Assembly (NCBI GenBank): GCA_965242685.1
Contig: OZ251487.1
Coordinates: forward strand, 1,488,001 to 1,552,000
Source: G965215055 sp965242685
GTDB taxonomy: Bacteria; Pseudomonadota; Gammaproteobacteria; UBA4575
Direction: 5' to 3'
Length of the DNA: 64,000 bases
Shown: one piece after another, positions 8,170 to 16,993 of the stretch
Numbering within the stretch: the first letter of the stretch is position 1
How the letters are laid out: every line of letters starts with the position of its first letter
Position numbers and translations under genes: made by a program
The notes under the pieces: generated by a model
What the model was told of the DNA's origin: nothing
What the model saw: the letters and a program-made list of their open reading frames with translations, nothing else
Databases searched by the model: none

Positions 8170-10296
8170 TTATGTCGTAAGTTGTCGGTAAATATCCAGC
8201 ACCTTGAAAGGAAGTTCACGTACGTTTGTTACCGTCGCATAGTTAATCGTTCCATACATGTGCGGCAGGTAATCACTTGCTTCCTCATCAATTGTGATGC
8301 AAAAGGGATGAATGCCGAGCTGTCGCGTTTCAAACAGGGCTTGTCGGGTATCTTCAATACCGTATTCACCGCGGTAGCTTAAATAATCATCCGGCTTGCC
8401 GTCCGAGAGTGTAATCAGTAGTTTAGTCCTTGCTTCAATTGTGTTTAACAGACTGGTCAAATGCCGAATGGCAACCCCCATTCGCGTATAGTCCTGCGGG
8501 CGAATGCCACTGATTCTTGCTTGTACTTCGCTGTCGTAGGCGTCTTCAAAACGTTTGATGCGGAACAGTTCGCAGCGCTTCCGCGTCATGCCCGAAAAGC
8601 CGTAAATAGCATAGCGGTCACCCAATGCTTCAAGGGCTTCGCACAGCAGTACCAGTGATTCACGTTCGGCATCGTTTATCCAACCTTTGGTGGAACCGCT
8701 CATGTCTACCATGAACATCACTGCGATATCACGGTCTACCTCATGCATCTTGATGAACAATTCCTCAGGCATTTCCCTGCCTGTTCTTATTTCGGCGCAG
8801 GCTTCAACGATTGCGTCAATGTCAATGTCTTCACCGGATGCTTGTTTTTTCATGCGTTTATCTTCGCCGCGCAGGGCTTCAAACGTGCGGCGTAATGACG
8901 TGATGACGCCGTGGTGTTTGGCCAAGGTATCGCTGACAAAGCCGTCGTGTTGCGGGTGTACGTCACGTTCCCTCAGTACACACCAGTTTTTCCGATAATG
9001 CTGCCGGTCGTAGTCCCATTCTTTATACAAAAAAGCACCTTCCTCATGATAAGTACCTTTCCATACGTCATCGGGGTCGTTGTGTCCTTGTTGGGCGGTA
9101 TCGTTATATTCTCCGGGGCCGGCAGGCACTAGATAATCGTCACGCACTTCCCCAAAGTCCTGGTGGATGGAGGCCAGCGTACCTTTGACATCATCCGGCA
9201 GCGTTGCGTATTTGCCGTCAATTTGTAGTGCAAATGTAAAGCCTTCCGGTAGCTCTTTGGATTCGATGCATTGCAACGAAAAGTTACGGGTGAGCGAGTG
9301 ATTTTCCTCGGTTTCCTGCAAGTGACCCATCTCATCCGCCAGTTGAGCCAGTGCCCGTTGCAGTTGTATCTTATCCTGCCGAGTTCGCCCTTCGCGTACC
9401 CGGCGAACATTTTCTGGCTTTAATAGCCCCTGATAAAAACAGGGTGACGGTTCAACCTTTCCGTAGCTATCTGCAAGTGCTTTTATACTGTCGGTAACAA
9501 GGCTGTCGGGGGTCGTGAGCGTGCGAACGATCTCGGCTTCAATATTGAGGAAAAGGTGTTCACCGGAAGCTGTACACAGCCTTTTTATTTCCCGATATAA
9601 GCCCGGCAGGTCGCGCATGATTTTGGCGTTCAGGCGTATGGTTTCCAGTGCATGAAACAACTTGTTTGCCGACTCAATGTCCGGGTATCGTGCAAAAACA
9701 TTCCCCAAATCAACTTGCCAGGTTCCATACCACGTCTGTGCCCACTGGTGGGTTGCCATGGCCTTCAGACAGTTGAAATTATCCCGTTGACTATCAAATA
9801 CTGTCGCAATTACCGGTAGGAAAATCGTCTGCGTGTCGGTATAGCATTCTTCGCCGGCCTGAATGTCCAGGTTTCTCCCCTGTAGCCCACAAATGAACTT
9901 TTCCAGAACACCGCTTACTTCCTCCAAAGCCAGACCAGTGACACGCAAGGCCCGTTGTTGAGCAAACCGATCCAGGTCTCGGAGGATAGAGATGCCGGCG
10001 GTCACGCCGTTTCTGTCATATTCATCCATGGCGCTAAGGATCCATACCTCAACGTCCGCAAGATCCAGCTGCCGCATGGCCTGTGGTGCCAAGGTTGCAA
10101 CCTGATAGGCCATTTCAGAGTTTGACCCGGCCACCGCGGCGACCCAGTGCAGAACAAACTCCTGTTGTCGTCGATCAAACACGGCCAACTGTTGCGCCGC
10201 CAAGGTCGCGGTGCGCCTGGACGATAAGACGGCCTCCACGTGTTCTTCCAGCCGTTCTTCTACTTCTTCGGCAGTAAAAGGAGAGGGATCGTGCAT
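8170..10296 (-). CDS. cbbO: Rubisco activation protein CbbO (von Willebrand A domain)
   Basis: The 708-residue protein ends in a von Willebrand factor A domain whose MIDAS motif DMSGS lies near residue 529. A long helical N-terminal region precedes it, the layout of CbbO and its NorD relatives. CbbO works with the AAA+ ATPase CbbQ as a Rubisco activase that removes inhibitory sugar phosphates; the MIDAS metal contacts Rubisco. The matching cbbQ gene lies 4.4 kb upstream on the same strand (14697-15509) rather than next to it. NorD of the nitric oxide reductase cluster is the main alternative, but the CbbQ gene in the window favours CbbO. Confidence 0.86.
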   Translation of the reverse strand: MHDPSPFTAEEVEERLEEHVEAVLSSRRTATLAAQQLAVFDRRQQEFVLHWVAAVAGSNSEMAYQVATLAPQAMRQLDLADVEVWILSAMDEYDRNGVTAGISILRDLDRFAQQRALRVTGLALEEVSGVLEKFICGLQGRNLDIQAGEECYTDTQTIFLPVIATVFDSQRDNFNCLKAMATHQWAQTWYGTWQVDLGNVFARYPDIESANKLFHALETIRLNAKIMRDLPGLYREIKRLCTASGEHLFLNIEAEIVRTLTTPDSLVTDSIKALADSYGKVEPSPCFYQGLLKPENVRRVREGRTRQDKIQLQRALAQLADEMGHLQETEENHSLTRNFSLQCIESKELPEGFTFALQIDGKYATLPDDVKGTLASIHQDFGEVRDDYLVPAGPGEYNDTAQQGHNDPDDVWKGTYHEEGAFLYKEWDYDRQHYRKNWCVLRERDVHPQHDGFVSDTLAKHHGVITSLRRTFEALRGEDKRMKKQASGEDIDIDAIVEACAEIRTGREMPEELFIKMHEVDRDIAVMFMVDMSGSTKGWINDAERESLVLLCEALEALGDRYAIYGFSGMTRKRCELFRIKRFEDAYDSEVQARISGIRPQDYTRMGVAIRHLTSLLNTIEARTKLLITLSDGKPDDYLSYRGEYGIEDTRQALFETRQLGIHPFCITIDEEASDYLPHMYGTINYATVTNVRELPFKVLDIYRQLTT

Positions 10297-10336
10297 AAAT
10301 TCAAATATGAAAGTGACGCCTTAGTCTGTATATTTC

Positions 10337-10969
10337 ATGTTAACTGGAAACCACGCCTCATTTTACATGTCGAACTTTCCGGCAGCCGTTGAAGTCAATT
10401 TAAGCCGCTCCGTGCGCGAACTCAAGGTTACCTTTGACGATGGGGTGCGATTTACGTATCCCTGTGAGTACCTGCGAGTGTTTTCTCCGGCGGCCGAAGT
10501 GAAGGCCGCGCGTACAAAAGGCGATTTCGTCCCCGTAGAAGAAGCCGTCAATATCGAACGCATCAGTCCGGTTGGCGGCTATGCCATACAACTAGTTTTC
10601 AGTGACGGGCATGATACCGGTATCTACTCGTGGCAAACGCTCTATGAATTGGGTGAACGATTCCGGGATAACTGGTGCCGTTATTTGCAATGGAAAAAAA
10701 CTGCCGTTCGATACCAGGGGATGAAAGACAGAGAAGTCGAAATCCTCTATTTTGCAACCCTTGCACAGATCGTTGACCAAGAACGTGAAACCATGGTATT
10801 GCCCGATGAAATACGCACCGTGAGAGACCTTTTGTCGCTGCTGTCGAAGCGTGGCGAATTATGGACGCAGCAACTGGGTGCGGATACGATAAAAGTTACC
10901 GTTAATCGAAAGTTTGTTGCGTTGGATCAGGATGTTTATGATGGAGATGAAATTGCATTCACTCCATAG
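10337..10969 (+). CDS. DUF971 (GBBH-like N-terminal) domain fused to MoaD/ThiS-like ubiquitin fold lacking the GG tail
   Basis: Residues 12-120 match the DUF971/gamma-butyrobetaine-hydroxylase N-terminal domain: VRELKVTFDDGVRFTYPCEYLR and GYAIQLVFSDGHDTGIYSW. Residues 128-210 look like a MoaD-type beta-grasp domain (VEILYFATLAQ, KVTVNRKFVALDQDVYDGDEIAF). Active MoaD ends in a Gly-Gly that is thiocarboxylated. Here the frame stops after AFTP, where the usual PPVAGG tail would begin, so it cannot carry sulfur in the standard way. An in-frame ATG at 10367 (MSNFPAAV) may be the true start. It is divergent from cbbO. A regulatory or scaffold role is possible. Confidence 0.75.
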   Translation: MLTGNHASFYMSNFPAAVEVNLSRSVRELKVTFDDGVRFTYPCEYLRVFSPAAEVKAARTKGDFVPVEEAVNIERISPVGGYAIQLVFSDGHDTGIYSWQTLYELGERFRDNWCRYLQWKKTAVRYQGMKDREVEILYFATLAQIVDQERETMVLPDEIRTVRDLLSLLSKRGELWTQQLGADTIKVTVNRKFVALDQDVYDGDEIAFTP

Positions 10970-10976
10970 ATCAACG

Positions 10977-11855
10977 TCAGTGCATATAGCGATTGATCTC
11001 CTGCCGGTATTTTTCCTTTAGCGGATTTTGATCGTCCAGCAATCGAAGAATAGCGCACATTCCCTTGTGTGCAATTTCATCGTTGTACTCGCTGTTTCGT
11101 CGCAGTAGGACTAACAGGTGCTCAAGTGCGCCCGCGTAATTATCATCAATGACTTTTTTTGCGGCAATCCTGAAACGCAGATGTGGATTCTCAACGTCCT
11201 GCTCAAGCTCTTTTTCCAGGGTTTCAACGTCTGAGGGGTCTTCTGCCGCATGTAGGAAACTAACGTGGGCGATCAAGTCGCTGACCGGCTCGGTAATTTT
11301 GAATGCGACGGGCAAGTGGTTTAGCAGGTCGCGTGCTTTTTGCAGCTCATTATCCTTTATCAACAGTTTTGCGAGAGTTAATGGAAAGCGCAGATTACCG
11401 GCGTCTTGAAGCGAGGCGTCCGCCAGCAACTGATAGCTACGGTCTTTGTCGCCGGCCTGATTGAGATCAAGTGCCTTTGCAAGGATAAAATCTGCTTCGC
11501 CGGGGATATATTTGTTCAGAATTGTGCGCAGTTCGGATTCGTTCTTGTAGCCGTGAGCCGTTTCCACTACCTTCCTATCGACAAATAGCTTGATGGTCGG
11601 CAGGCTGGTCACGCCGTATTCTTTGGCCGGGGCGCGTTGTTCATCGGTATTGATGTTTATCAACAGCATCTTACCGGCGAAGTCATGGATAATTTTGTCC
11701 AGCACCGGGTACAGACGCAGGCATGGGCCGGCCTTCGGCGACCAGTAATTGACCAGCACTGGCCCTTTGCATGAATTGGCCAGTACCAATGCCTCGAAAT
11801 TTGCAGTGGTACCTTCAAGGATATAAGGTGAATCAACAGAGCCAATCTTGGACAT
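10977..11855 (-). CDS. Thioredoxin-TPR protein of the YbbN/CnoX type
   Basis: The 292-residue protein has an N-terminal thioredoxin fold (residues about 10-110) and a C-terminal helical TPR-like region (about 115-290), matching the size and layout of E. coli CnoX/YbbN, a chaperone-holdase for oxidatively damaged proteins. The redox site reads KAGPC, so the first catalytic Cys of CGPC is Ala42 while Cys45 is kept. A single cysteine allows mixed disulfides but not normal thioredoxin reduction. It ends 7 bp from the convergent DUF971-MoaD gene. Confidence 0.85.
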   Translation of the reverse strand: MSKIGSVDSPYILEGTTANFEALVLANSCKGPVLVNYWSPKAGPCLRLYPVLDKIIHDFAGKMLLININTDEQRAPAKEYGVTSLPTIKLFVDRKVVETAHGYKNESELRTILNKYIPGEADFILAKALDLNQAGDKDRSYQLLADASLQDAGNLRFPLTLAKLLIKDNELQKARDLLNHLPVAFKITEPVSDLIAHVSFLHAAEDPSDVETLEKELEQDVENPHLRFRIAAKKVIDDNYAGALEHLLVLLRRNSEYNDEIAHKGMCAILRLLDDQNPLKEKYRQEINRYMH

Positions 11856-11924
11856 TATTGTAGAATAGTTGGTTCGGCTATTCGTAAAATTCTATACCTT
11901 GTTAATCTTGGAGTAGTTTTTGCC

Positions 11925-12260
11925 ATGGAAATAGAGGGTCCCCTGAAAATCGGCATGGTTACGCAAGACAACTCACTGGACCGTGAAATTCACGTGGATT
12001 TCACGGATACGTTTCAAAACTTGACCTTACAGGAACAAGGCCGGGTTTTTAACCAGTACGTTGAACACTTGAGGTCACAGACTAAGGCCATTGCAAAAGA
12101 CAATCAAGAACGCCAGGGAATGCTAATGGTGTTACAGATAGCAGAGCAGCTGGCTCCCCACGTTCAGGCGGGGGAAATCCCGCTTAACGAGACTATCATC
12201 GTAGCAGTGAGCTCCGAGTCGGTATTGGGAAATCTGATCTCCGGCAGGTCGCTTAACTGA
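11925..12260 (+). CDS. Hypothetical protein (111 aa)
   Basis: This acidic, soluble 111-residue protein has no Cys and no membrane segment. The central part (residues 45-90) is predicted helical with many Gln and Glu, and the C-terminus is more hydrophobic (IIVAVSSESVLGNLIS). I do not recognise the family. It is divergent from the thioredoxin-TPR gene and convergent with the 105-residue gene at 12272. Codon use resembles nearby genes. Placement between cbbO and cbbQ hints at a link to Rubisco maintenance but proves nothing. Confidence 0.6.
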   Translation: MEIEGPLKIGMVTQDNSLDREIHVDFTDTFQNLTLQEQGRVFNQYVEHLRSQTKAIAKDNQERQGMLMVLQIAEQLAPHVQAGEIPLNETIIVAVSSESVLGNLISGRSLN

Positions 12261-12271
12261 TTGTTGAGCTT

Positions 12272-12589
12272 TTAATCACGCTCTCGATTCATGGCGTCCT
12301 TAGCGATTTCATTGGCATAGAATTCACGGATTTGTGCAGCCGGTTCAACCCGGTTTGCTCCGGAACCGGTCAAACAATTTTCATTTTTATCTACCGCCCA
12401 GATGATATACGCTGTGAATCCTTGCAGGTCTTGAGGAAACTGATCCTTATGAGGCACGCCCGTGTGTTCAACTCGGTCACCTGTCAATTCTCTCTTGATG
12501 CGCGTCAGTTCGTCCCTCAGATCGTTCACGTCGCTGCCGTCCCATTGACCGACAACGTTTCCTTTTCTGCTTATGATATCGTTTGACAT
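12272..12589 (-). CDS. Hypothetical protein (105 aa)
   Basis: A 105-residue soluble protein beginning MSNDIISRKGNVVGQWDG, with a charged helical middle (residues 20-40) and an aromatic stretch FTAYIIWAV near residue 58. There is one Cys, and no signal peptide or membrane segment. I do not know the family. The start has a reasonable ribosome site (gagaaggta) upstream on the minus strand. The gene is convergent with the 111-residue gene, leaving only 11 bp between the stops. Confidence 0.6.
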   Translation of the reverse strand: MSNDIISRKGNVVGQWDGSDVNDLRDELTRIKRELTGDRVEHTGVPHKDQFPQDLQGFTAYIIWAVDKNENCLTGSGANRVEPAAQIREFYANEIAKDAMNRERD

Positions 12590-12687
12590 ATATACCTTCT
12601 CGTTGAAATCTTATACTACGCCGTCGAATTTTGCACTTTCAGACGACCTGCTGCAACCAGTGTGGCTGACAGTGCCATATTTGAGTA

Positions 12688-13410
12688 TCAATGCATCGTG
12701 CGTTGTGCCCAGTGTTTAAAGTATTCCTGCATGACGGTGCGCACATGCTGCGGGTAATTCAGCCGTTCCATTTCCTTTATACCTTCGGTAAAGAATCGTG
12801 CGGCGTCTTCGGGCAAGGTTGTCACAAGTTTGTCAAATATTTCACGCATCAGCTTTACATCGTGTGTACGGGTTGCAGTGATTCCATAATTCAAGTGCAG
12901 AATTCGCCATGGTCGGCCTGGATTGGCTTTTTCCAGATCATTTTTGATTACTTCGCTACAAGCGTTAATAACGCGCCCCATGAACCTACTCAATGCTGTT
13001 AACTCATCTGCTGACCGGCTTTGATTAGACAGTTCCGCCAAGGTATCCACGATCGGCTCCAGGGTTCGCAATTGGCCATCGTGTCGTATGACCCAATCCG
13101 TCAGCGCGATCATGACCCGATGCACGTTGGCTTGTGAAAAGTTTGGCGCGTACCGCTCCAACCACGAACGCAAATCGGTCAGCAGCTGTATGCCATAATC
13201 GCCCAGTTGGGTAAAGTCCGCATCGGAAAACTCGCCTTCCGTCACTTGGTCATCTGCCCGTTGCATAATGGCCAGCAACTGTTGAACACCGTCCAGTATC
13301 GGTCGAGGGTCTTCGGTTGTCTGCACTCTTTCCGTCAGGTTTTGTACCGCCGCACTGATATCATTTGCCAAACCGATGGCGTGCTTGATGGAAAGAATTT
13401 GAAATGGCAT
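12688..13410 (-). CDS. All-helical hypothetical protein (240 aa)
   Basis: The 240-residue protein is almost entirely predicted alpha-helix with no membrane segment and one Cys. Regularly spaced Leu and Ala (for example LLTDLRSWLERYAP and GVQQLLAIMQRA) suggest a helical-repeat or adaptor fold. I do not recognise a named family. It lies on the same strand as cbbQ and cbbO and between them, and proteins in such positions are often accessory to the AAA+/vWA pair. That link is inference only. Confidence 0.65.
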   Translation of the reverse strand: MPFQILSIKHAIGLANDISAAVQNLTERVQTTEDPRPILDGVQQLLAIMQRADDQVTEGEFSDADFTQLGDYGIQLLTDLRSWLERYAPNFSQANVHRVMIALTDWVIRHDGQLRTLEPIVDTLAELSNQSRSADELTALSRFMGRVINACSEVIKNDLEKANPGRPWRILHLNYGITATRTHDVKLMREIFDKLVTTLPEDAARFFTEGIKEMERLNYPQHVRTVMQEYFKHWAQRTMH

Positions 13411-13433
13411 AGCGCATCATTATAAAAGGTGAG

Positions 13434-13736
13434 ATGGACGTAGCGTATTTTTCTTCGGACAAGCCTTGGTTTAACCGAGTTTGGCCAATAACGTATCTGT
13501 TGAAAAAGATTGCAAAGCATAAGTCGGTACAGTTCAAGTACCGCGCCCATAACGAACGGTCACCGCTACGTGCGTACGACTTATTTATAGGCCAAGCCTA
13601 TAAAGGTAAAGGGGGGTCTATTTCGCGGTGCGGTTGGGCTTCACAGGAGATTTCCACTGCTACTCGCCGTGAGCCGTTACTCGTTATTGACTCGACCTCA
13701 GCAATCTTTCAAATGAACTTTTACGTACTGGTCTGA
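13434..13736 (+). CDS. Doubtful hypothetical protein (100 aa)
   Basis: An ATG after an AAGG-like site opens a 100-codon frame with plausible codon use up to about residue 80. The C-terminal 17 codons overlap the 3' end of the minus-strand sugar transferase. No domain, signal peptide or convincing membrane segment is seen. It may be a small gene whose end changed when the sugar transferase tail was extended, or a chance frame. It fills the otherwise empty gap between 13410 and 13684. Confidence 0.3.
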   Translation: MDVAYFSSDKPWFNRVWPITYLLKKIAKHKSVQFKYRAHNERSPLRAYDLFIGQAYKGKGGSISRCGWASQEISTATRREPLLVIDSTSAIFQMNFYVLV

Positions 13737-14529
13737 TAAGGCCACTTTCGGGGGGGGGGGGGGGGGGGGGAGGATATTTTTTTCCGAAGAGTACGACGAT
13801 GGGCGTAAGCAACAGCAGCTTCAGATCCAGCATCGGGCAAAAATGTTTGATGTAGAGATTGTCGTAGCGCATTTTGTCACGCGGGGCAGTGTGGTAGCAT
13901 CCCCTGAGTTGTGCCAGGCCAGTAATCCCTGGCAGCACGTGCAGGCGCGAGTAAAAGTTTGGCGTTTCTTTGCAAAAGTGAGAATATAACTCTGGGCGTT
14001 CCGGGCGTGGCCCGACAAGACTCATCTCTCCTCTGAAGATATTGATAACCTGCGGCATCTCATCCAGATGCAGCTTTCGCAACACCTTGCCCACGGGGGT
14101 AATGCGAGAATCGTTATGTGCCGCCCATACCATACCCGTGCCCCGCTCTGCATCTTTGATCATCGTGCGAAATTTGACGAGAGTAAATACTCGGCCGTCC
14201 TTGCCCAAGCGTTTCTGGGGATAGAATACCGGTCCCCGGTCCGCCAGCCAGATTGCCAGGGGAATCAGGCTCCACAGCACCAACCACACGGGCAGCAAGA
14301 TAACATGAAAAAAAATCAGGGTAGTGAGGTCAAATGCACGCTTATAACCGTCACTCTTAACACGGTCACCGCGAGGTGACGCCGTAACCAGACTTTCAAT
14401 AACTCGATCGGGGAGTCTGGGACAACCTTCTACTGCGGCCACAGGATGGCCTTCATAAATTTGTTTGTACTTGTTAGTTTCTTGCAGTGAAGGTCGCATA
14501 TTCAGAGCGGTATCGTACAGTAAAACCAT
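13684..14529 (-). CDS. Bacterial sugar transferase (initiating phosphoglycosyltransferase) with homopolymer-encoded tail
   Basis: The 281-residue protein has a hydrophobic hairpin (about residues 68-95) and the conserved catalytic block of monotopic phosphoglycosyltransferases: KFRTM, then LDEMPQVINIFRGEMSLVGPRPE near residue 160. This family transfers a sugar phosphate to undecaprenyl phosphate to start exopolysaccharide or O-antigen synthesis at the inner membrane. The family normally ends soon after the LLLTPIVVLFGKK region. Here a 21-base C tract (G on the plus strand, 13750-13770) adds eight prolines and a basic tail. Slippage would swap that tail for other reading frames. No other polysaccharide genes are adjacent. 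Confidence 0.88.
   Translation of the reverse strand: MVLLYDTALNMRPSLQETNKYKQIYEGHPVAAVEGCPRLPDRVIESLVTASPRGDRVKSDGYKRAFDLTTLIFFHVILLPVWLVLWSLIPLAIWLADRGPVFYPQKRLGKDGRVFTLVKFRTMIKDAERGTGMVWAAHNDSRITPVGKVLRKLHLDEMPQVINIFRGEMSLVGPRPERPELYSHFCKETPNFYSRLHVLPGITGLAQLRGCYHTAPRDKMRYDNLYIKHFCPMLDLKLLLLTPIVVLFGKKYPPPPPPPPESGLIRPVRKSSFERLLRSSQ
13750..13770. repeat. 21-base homopolymeric G tract inside the sugar transferase gene
   Basis: Twenty-one consecutive G residues on the plus strand encode seven CCC proline codons on the minus strand. A tract this long is prone to slipped-strand mispairing, as in phase-variable surface-polysaccharide genes of host-associated bacteria. With 21 bases the full C-terminal tail is in frame. 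Adding one base gives a nine-residue tail, and losing one base gives a sixteen-residue tail. The tract length could also be a sequencing estimate. Confidence 0.9.
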
Positions 14530-14696
14530 AACGGCTACGCAATGTGTACTCTAGAAGACTTTGATTTTTAAGATTCCTGCCTACGTCTTAGGTGTTTTGT
14601 CATCCGAAGTCGTGGGCATTATGAAAGTAAATAGATGAGCTGTCAATTTTTTCTTTGTCTGTTTCCTATCCGCAAATTGAAGCCTTTGGAGTCATC

Positions 14697-15509
14697 TCAG
14701 AATACGGATGCGCTCAATTCATTTACTGCGGTCAGCATTTCCGCATCATCCGTGAGTGCCTGCGAAATACAACTTGTACATGCGACTACAGGGTCTACAC
14801 CCGTTACGATCAACTTGGCGGCGTGTACAAGCAAGCGCGTGCTGGCACCTTCATCCAGACCGCTGCCTTTGAGGTTACGAGTCATACAGGCAAACTTGAC
14901 CAACTGTTTTGCGGTATCGCCGTCTACTCCGGTTTCCTTTTCGACGATCTTTTGCTCAATGGATGCACGTGGATAGTCAAACTCCAATGCGACAAAACGT
15001 TGCCGAGTGCTCTGTTTTAAATCTTTCAACACGCTTTGATAACCGGGGTTGTAAGAAATGGCCATACAGAACTCGGGGGAAGCTTCCAGTAGTTCACCCA
15101 GTTTCTCCATCGGCAACACGCGCCGGTCGTCGCACAATGGATGTATGACCACGGTGGTGTCTTTGCGTGCTTCAACCACTTCATCGAGGTAACAGATACT
15201 GCCCGCGCGCACGGCACGCGCTAAAGGGCCGTCAATCCATACGGTTTCCCCGCTGGTAATCAAATAGCGACCGACCAGGTCGGAAGCAGTCAGGTCATCG
15301 TGACAAGATACGGTAATCAGGGGACGTTTCAACCGCCAGCTCATGTACTCCATGAAACGGGTTTTTCCACATCCTGTAGGGCCTTTTAGTAGAGCGGGAA
15401 GTTGATTTTTGTAGGCCGCTTCAAAAACCTCAATTTCATCTCCCACCGGTTCATAGTAAGGTTCCGTCTCGACGAAGTATTCTTCTGGCTTGAATGATTT
15501 TGCCTGCAT
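14697..15509 (-). CDS. cbbQ: Rubisco activation AAA+ ATPase CbbQ
   Basis: The 270-residue MoxR-type AAA+ ATPase has Walker A GPTGCGKT at residues 43-50, Walker B ICYLDE at about 105-110, and sensor region AISYNPGYQ. Length and sequence match CbbQ/NirQ/NorQ. With CbbO it forms a hexameric motor that remodels Rubisco and releases inhibitors. It is transcribed away from qmoA across a 203 bp divergent promoter region, and its partner cbbO lies downstream on the same strand after several other genes. NorQ is an alternative name, but no nitric oxide reductase gene is seen. Confidence 0.88.
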   Translation of the reverse strand: MQAKSFKPEEYFVETEPYYEPVGDEIEVFEAAYKNQLPALLKGPTGCGKTRFMEYMSWRLKRPLITVSCHDDLTASDLVGRYLITSGETVWIDGPLARAVRAGSICYLDEVVEARKDTTVVIHPLCDDRRVLPMEKLGELLEASPEFCMAISYNPGYQSVLKDLKQSTRQRFVALEFDYPRASIEQKIVEKETGVDGDTAKQLVKFACMTRNLKGSGLDEGASTRLLVHAAKLIVTGVDPVVACTSCISQALTDDAEMLTAVNELSASVF

Positions 15510-15712
15510 GATTGCCTATGGTATTGATAACGGGTGTCAAAGATCAAACATTCGGCTATTCTATCAAGTTATCGGAAAATTTAATCTATTAAGAAGTCTA
15601 CACATGCTGGCGAAGTGGGCGGATTCAGGGTATTGTGGTCAAGACTCGGTAAGAAATATATCAGGTAGTCATAAGACCTGCACTATTTCCCCCGAAAAAT
15701 GAGGAGAACCCC

Positions 15713-16993
15713 GTGACACAAACCGTGGCAACCAACGAGACTATACTAGTTGTAGGCGCAGGGATCAGCGGCATGACTTCCGCACTTGAAGCAGCCGAGA
15801 CGGGCAAGCGCGTCATCCTAGTTGAAAAACGCCCTTTTGTGGGGGGGCGGATTACCCAGCTCTACAAGTATTTCCCTAAGCTCTGTTTTCCTACATGCGG
15901 CCTGGAGATCAACCAACGCCGCGCCAAGGCCAACACCAATCTGGACGTTCTTACCATGGCGGAAGTCACTGACGTTTCTGGAAGTATCGGCGACTATACG
16001 GTTACCATCAAAATTCATCCGCGTTACGTGAACGAAAACTGTACCGCTTGTGGCGACTGCGCGCGTGCCGTGGAACAGGAGTTTGACAACGAATTCAACT
16101 ACGACCTTGATAAACGCAAGGGTGCATACCTACCCTATAACATGGCACATCCGCAACGCTACGTCATTGACCCGCGCATCCTCGGCAGTGCCGACGCGGA
16201 AAAGGCTAAGGCGGCGTGCAAATATGACGCCATTGACTTAGATATGCGGGAGGAAGAACTCACGCTCAGGGTGGGCGCCATCGTGTGGGCAACAGGATGG
16301 CGTCCCTATGATGCCGATAAAATTACCCCCTATGGACATGACCGCATCCAAAACGTCCTGTCCAGCGTCGAGTTTGAGCGCCTGCTGGACCCATTCGGCC
16401 CTACCGGCGGGAAGTTGGTTCGTCCTTCCGACGGCAAGGAAGCAAAAAACGTCGCCTTCATACAGTGTGCCGGCTCACGTGATCGCAACCACCTGCGTCA
16501 CTGTTCACGTATCTGTTGTATGGCCTCGCTCAAGCAGAGTACCTACGTAACCGAGAAATATGGGAACGACGCACAGGTAACGATCTATTACATTGACATT
16601 CGCTCGATTGATCGCCTTGAAGACTTTTACAAAAAAATACAGGACAACCCCAACATAAAGTTCATAAAATCGAAAGTTGCCCGTATTGACGAAAACAAAA
16701 CGAACGGTAACCCGATCTGTCGCGGCGTCGATACCGAAGGCTATCATCGTTATGACTGTGAGCACGACCTGGTAGTATTAGCGGTGGGTATGGAACCGAG
16801 CGTAGACAAGTTTCCGATGAACGTGGTGGTGAATCGAGATGGTTTTATCGAGCTAGACGAAAAAAACGGTGGCATCTTTGCCGCCGGTTCCGCTTCCGAT
16901 GCCCTGGACGTCAATCGTGCGGTACAAAGTGCAACGGCGGCGGCATTGCGCGCCGTTCAGGTAATCAATAAAGTGAGCAGTGCGGAAACCTGA
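15713..16993 (+). CDS. qmoA: QmoA-like flavoprotein (HdrA-related)
   Basis: The 426-residue protein has an FAD loop GAGISG at residues 15-20, the HdrA/Qmo signature YFPKLCFPTCG near 53-63, a CTACGDC cluster at 110-116, and a late FAD box GGIFAAGSASDA. These features and the length match QmoA, a subunit of the quinone-interacting oxidoreductase that exchanges electrons with APS reductase. The start is GTG, preceded by a clear GAGGAG site at 15701. qmoB overlaps its 3' end. In sulfur oxidisers the complex is thought to take electrons from AprBA to quinone, the reverse of sulfate reducers. Confidence 0.9.
   Translation: MTQTVATNETILVVGAGISGMTSALEAAETGKRVILVEKRPFVGGRITQLYKYFPKLCFPTCGLEINQRRAKANTNLDVLTMAEVTDVSGSIGDYTVTIKIHPRYVNENCTACGDCARAVEQEFDNEFNYDLDKRKGAYLPYNMAHPQRYVIDPRILGSADAEKAKAACKYDAIDLDMREEELTLRVGAIVWATGWRPYDADKITPYGHDRIQNVLSSVEFERLLDPFGPTGGKLVRPSDGKEAKNVAFIQCAGSRDRNHLRHCSRICCMASLKQSTYVTEKYGNDAQVTIYYIDIRSIDRLEDFYKKIQDNPNIKFIKSKVARIDENKTNGNPICRGVDTEGYHRYDCEHDLVVLAVGMEPSVDKFPMNVVVNRDGFIELDEKNGGIFAAGSASDALDVNRAVQSATAAALRAVQVINKVSSAET

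Noticed and set aside
8170..10296. Calling the vWA protein NorD of a nitric oxide reductase cluster
   Set aside because: No norB or norC is present, and a CbbQ-type ATPase plus autotrophic genes fit CbbO better.
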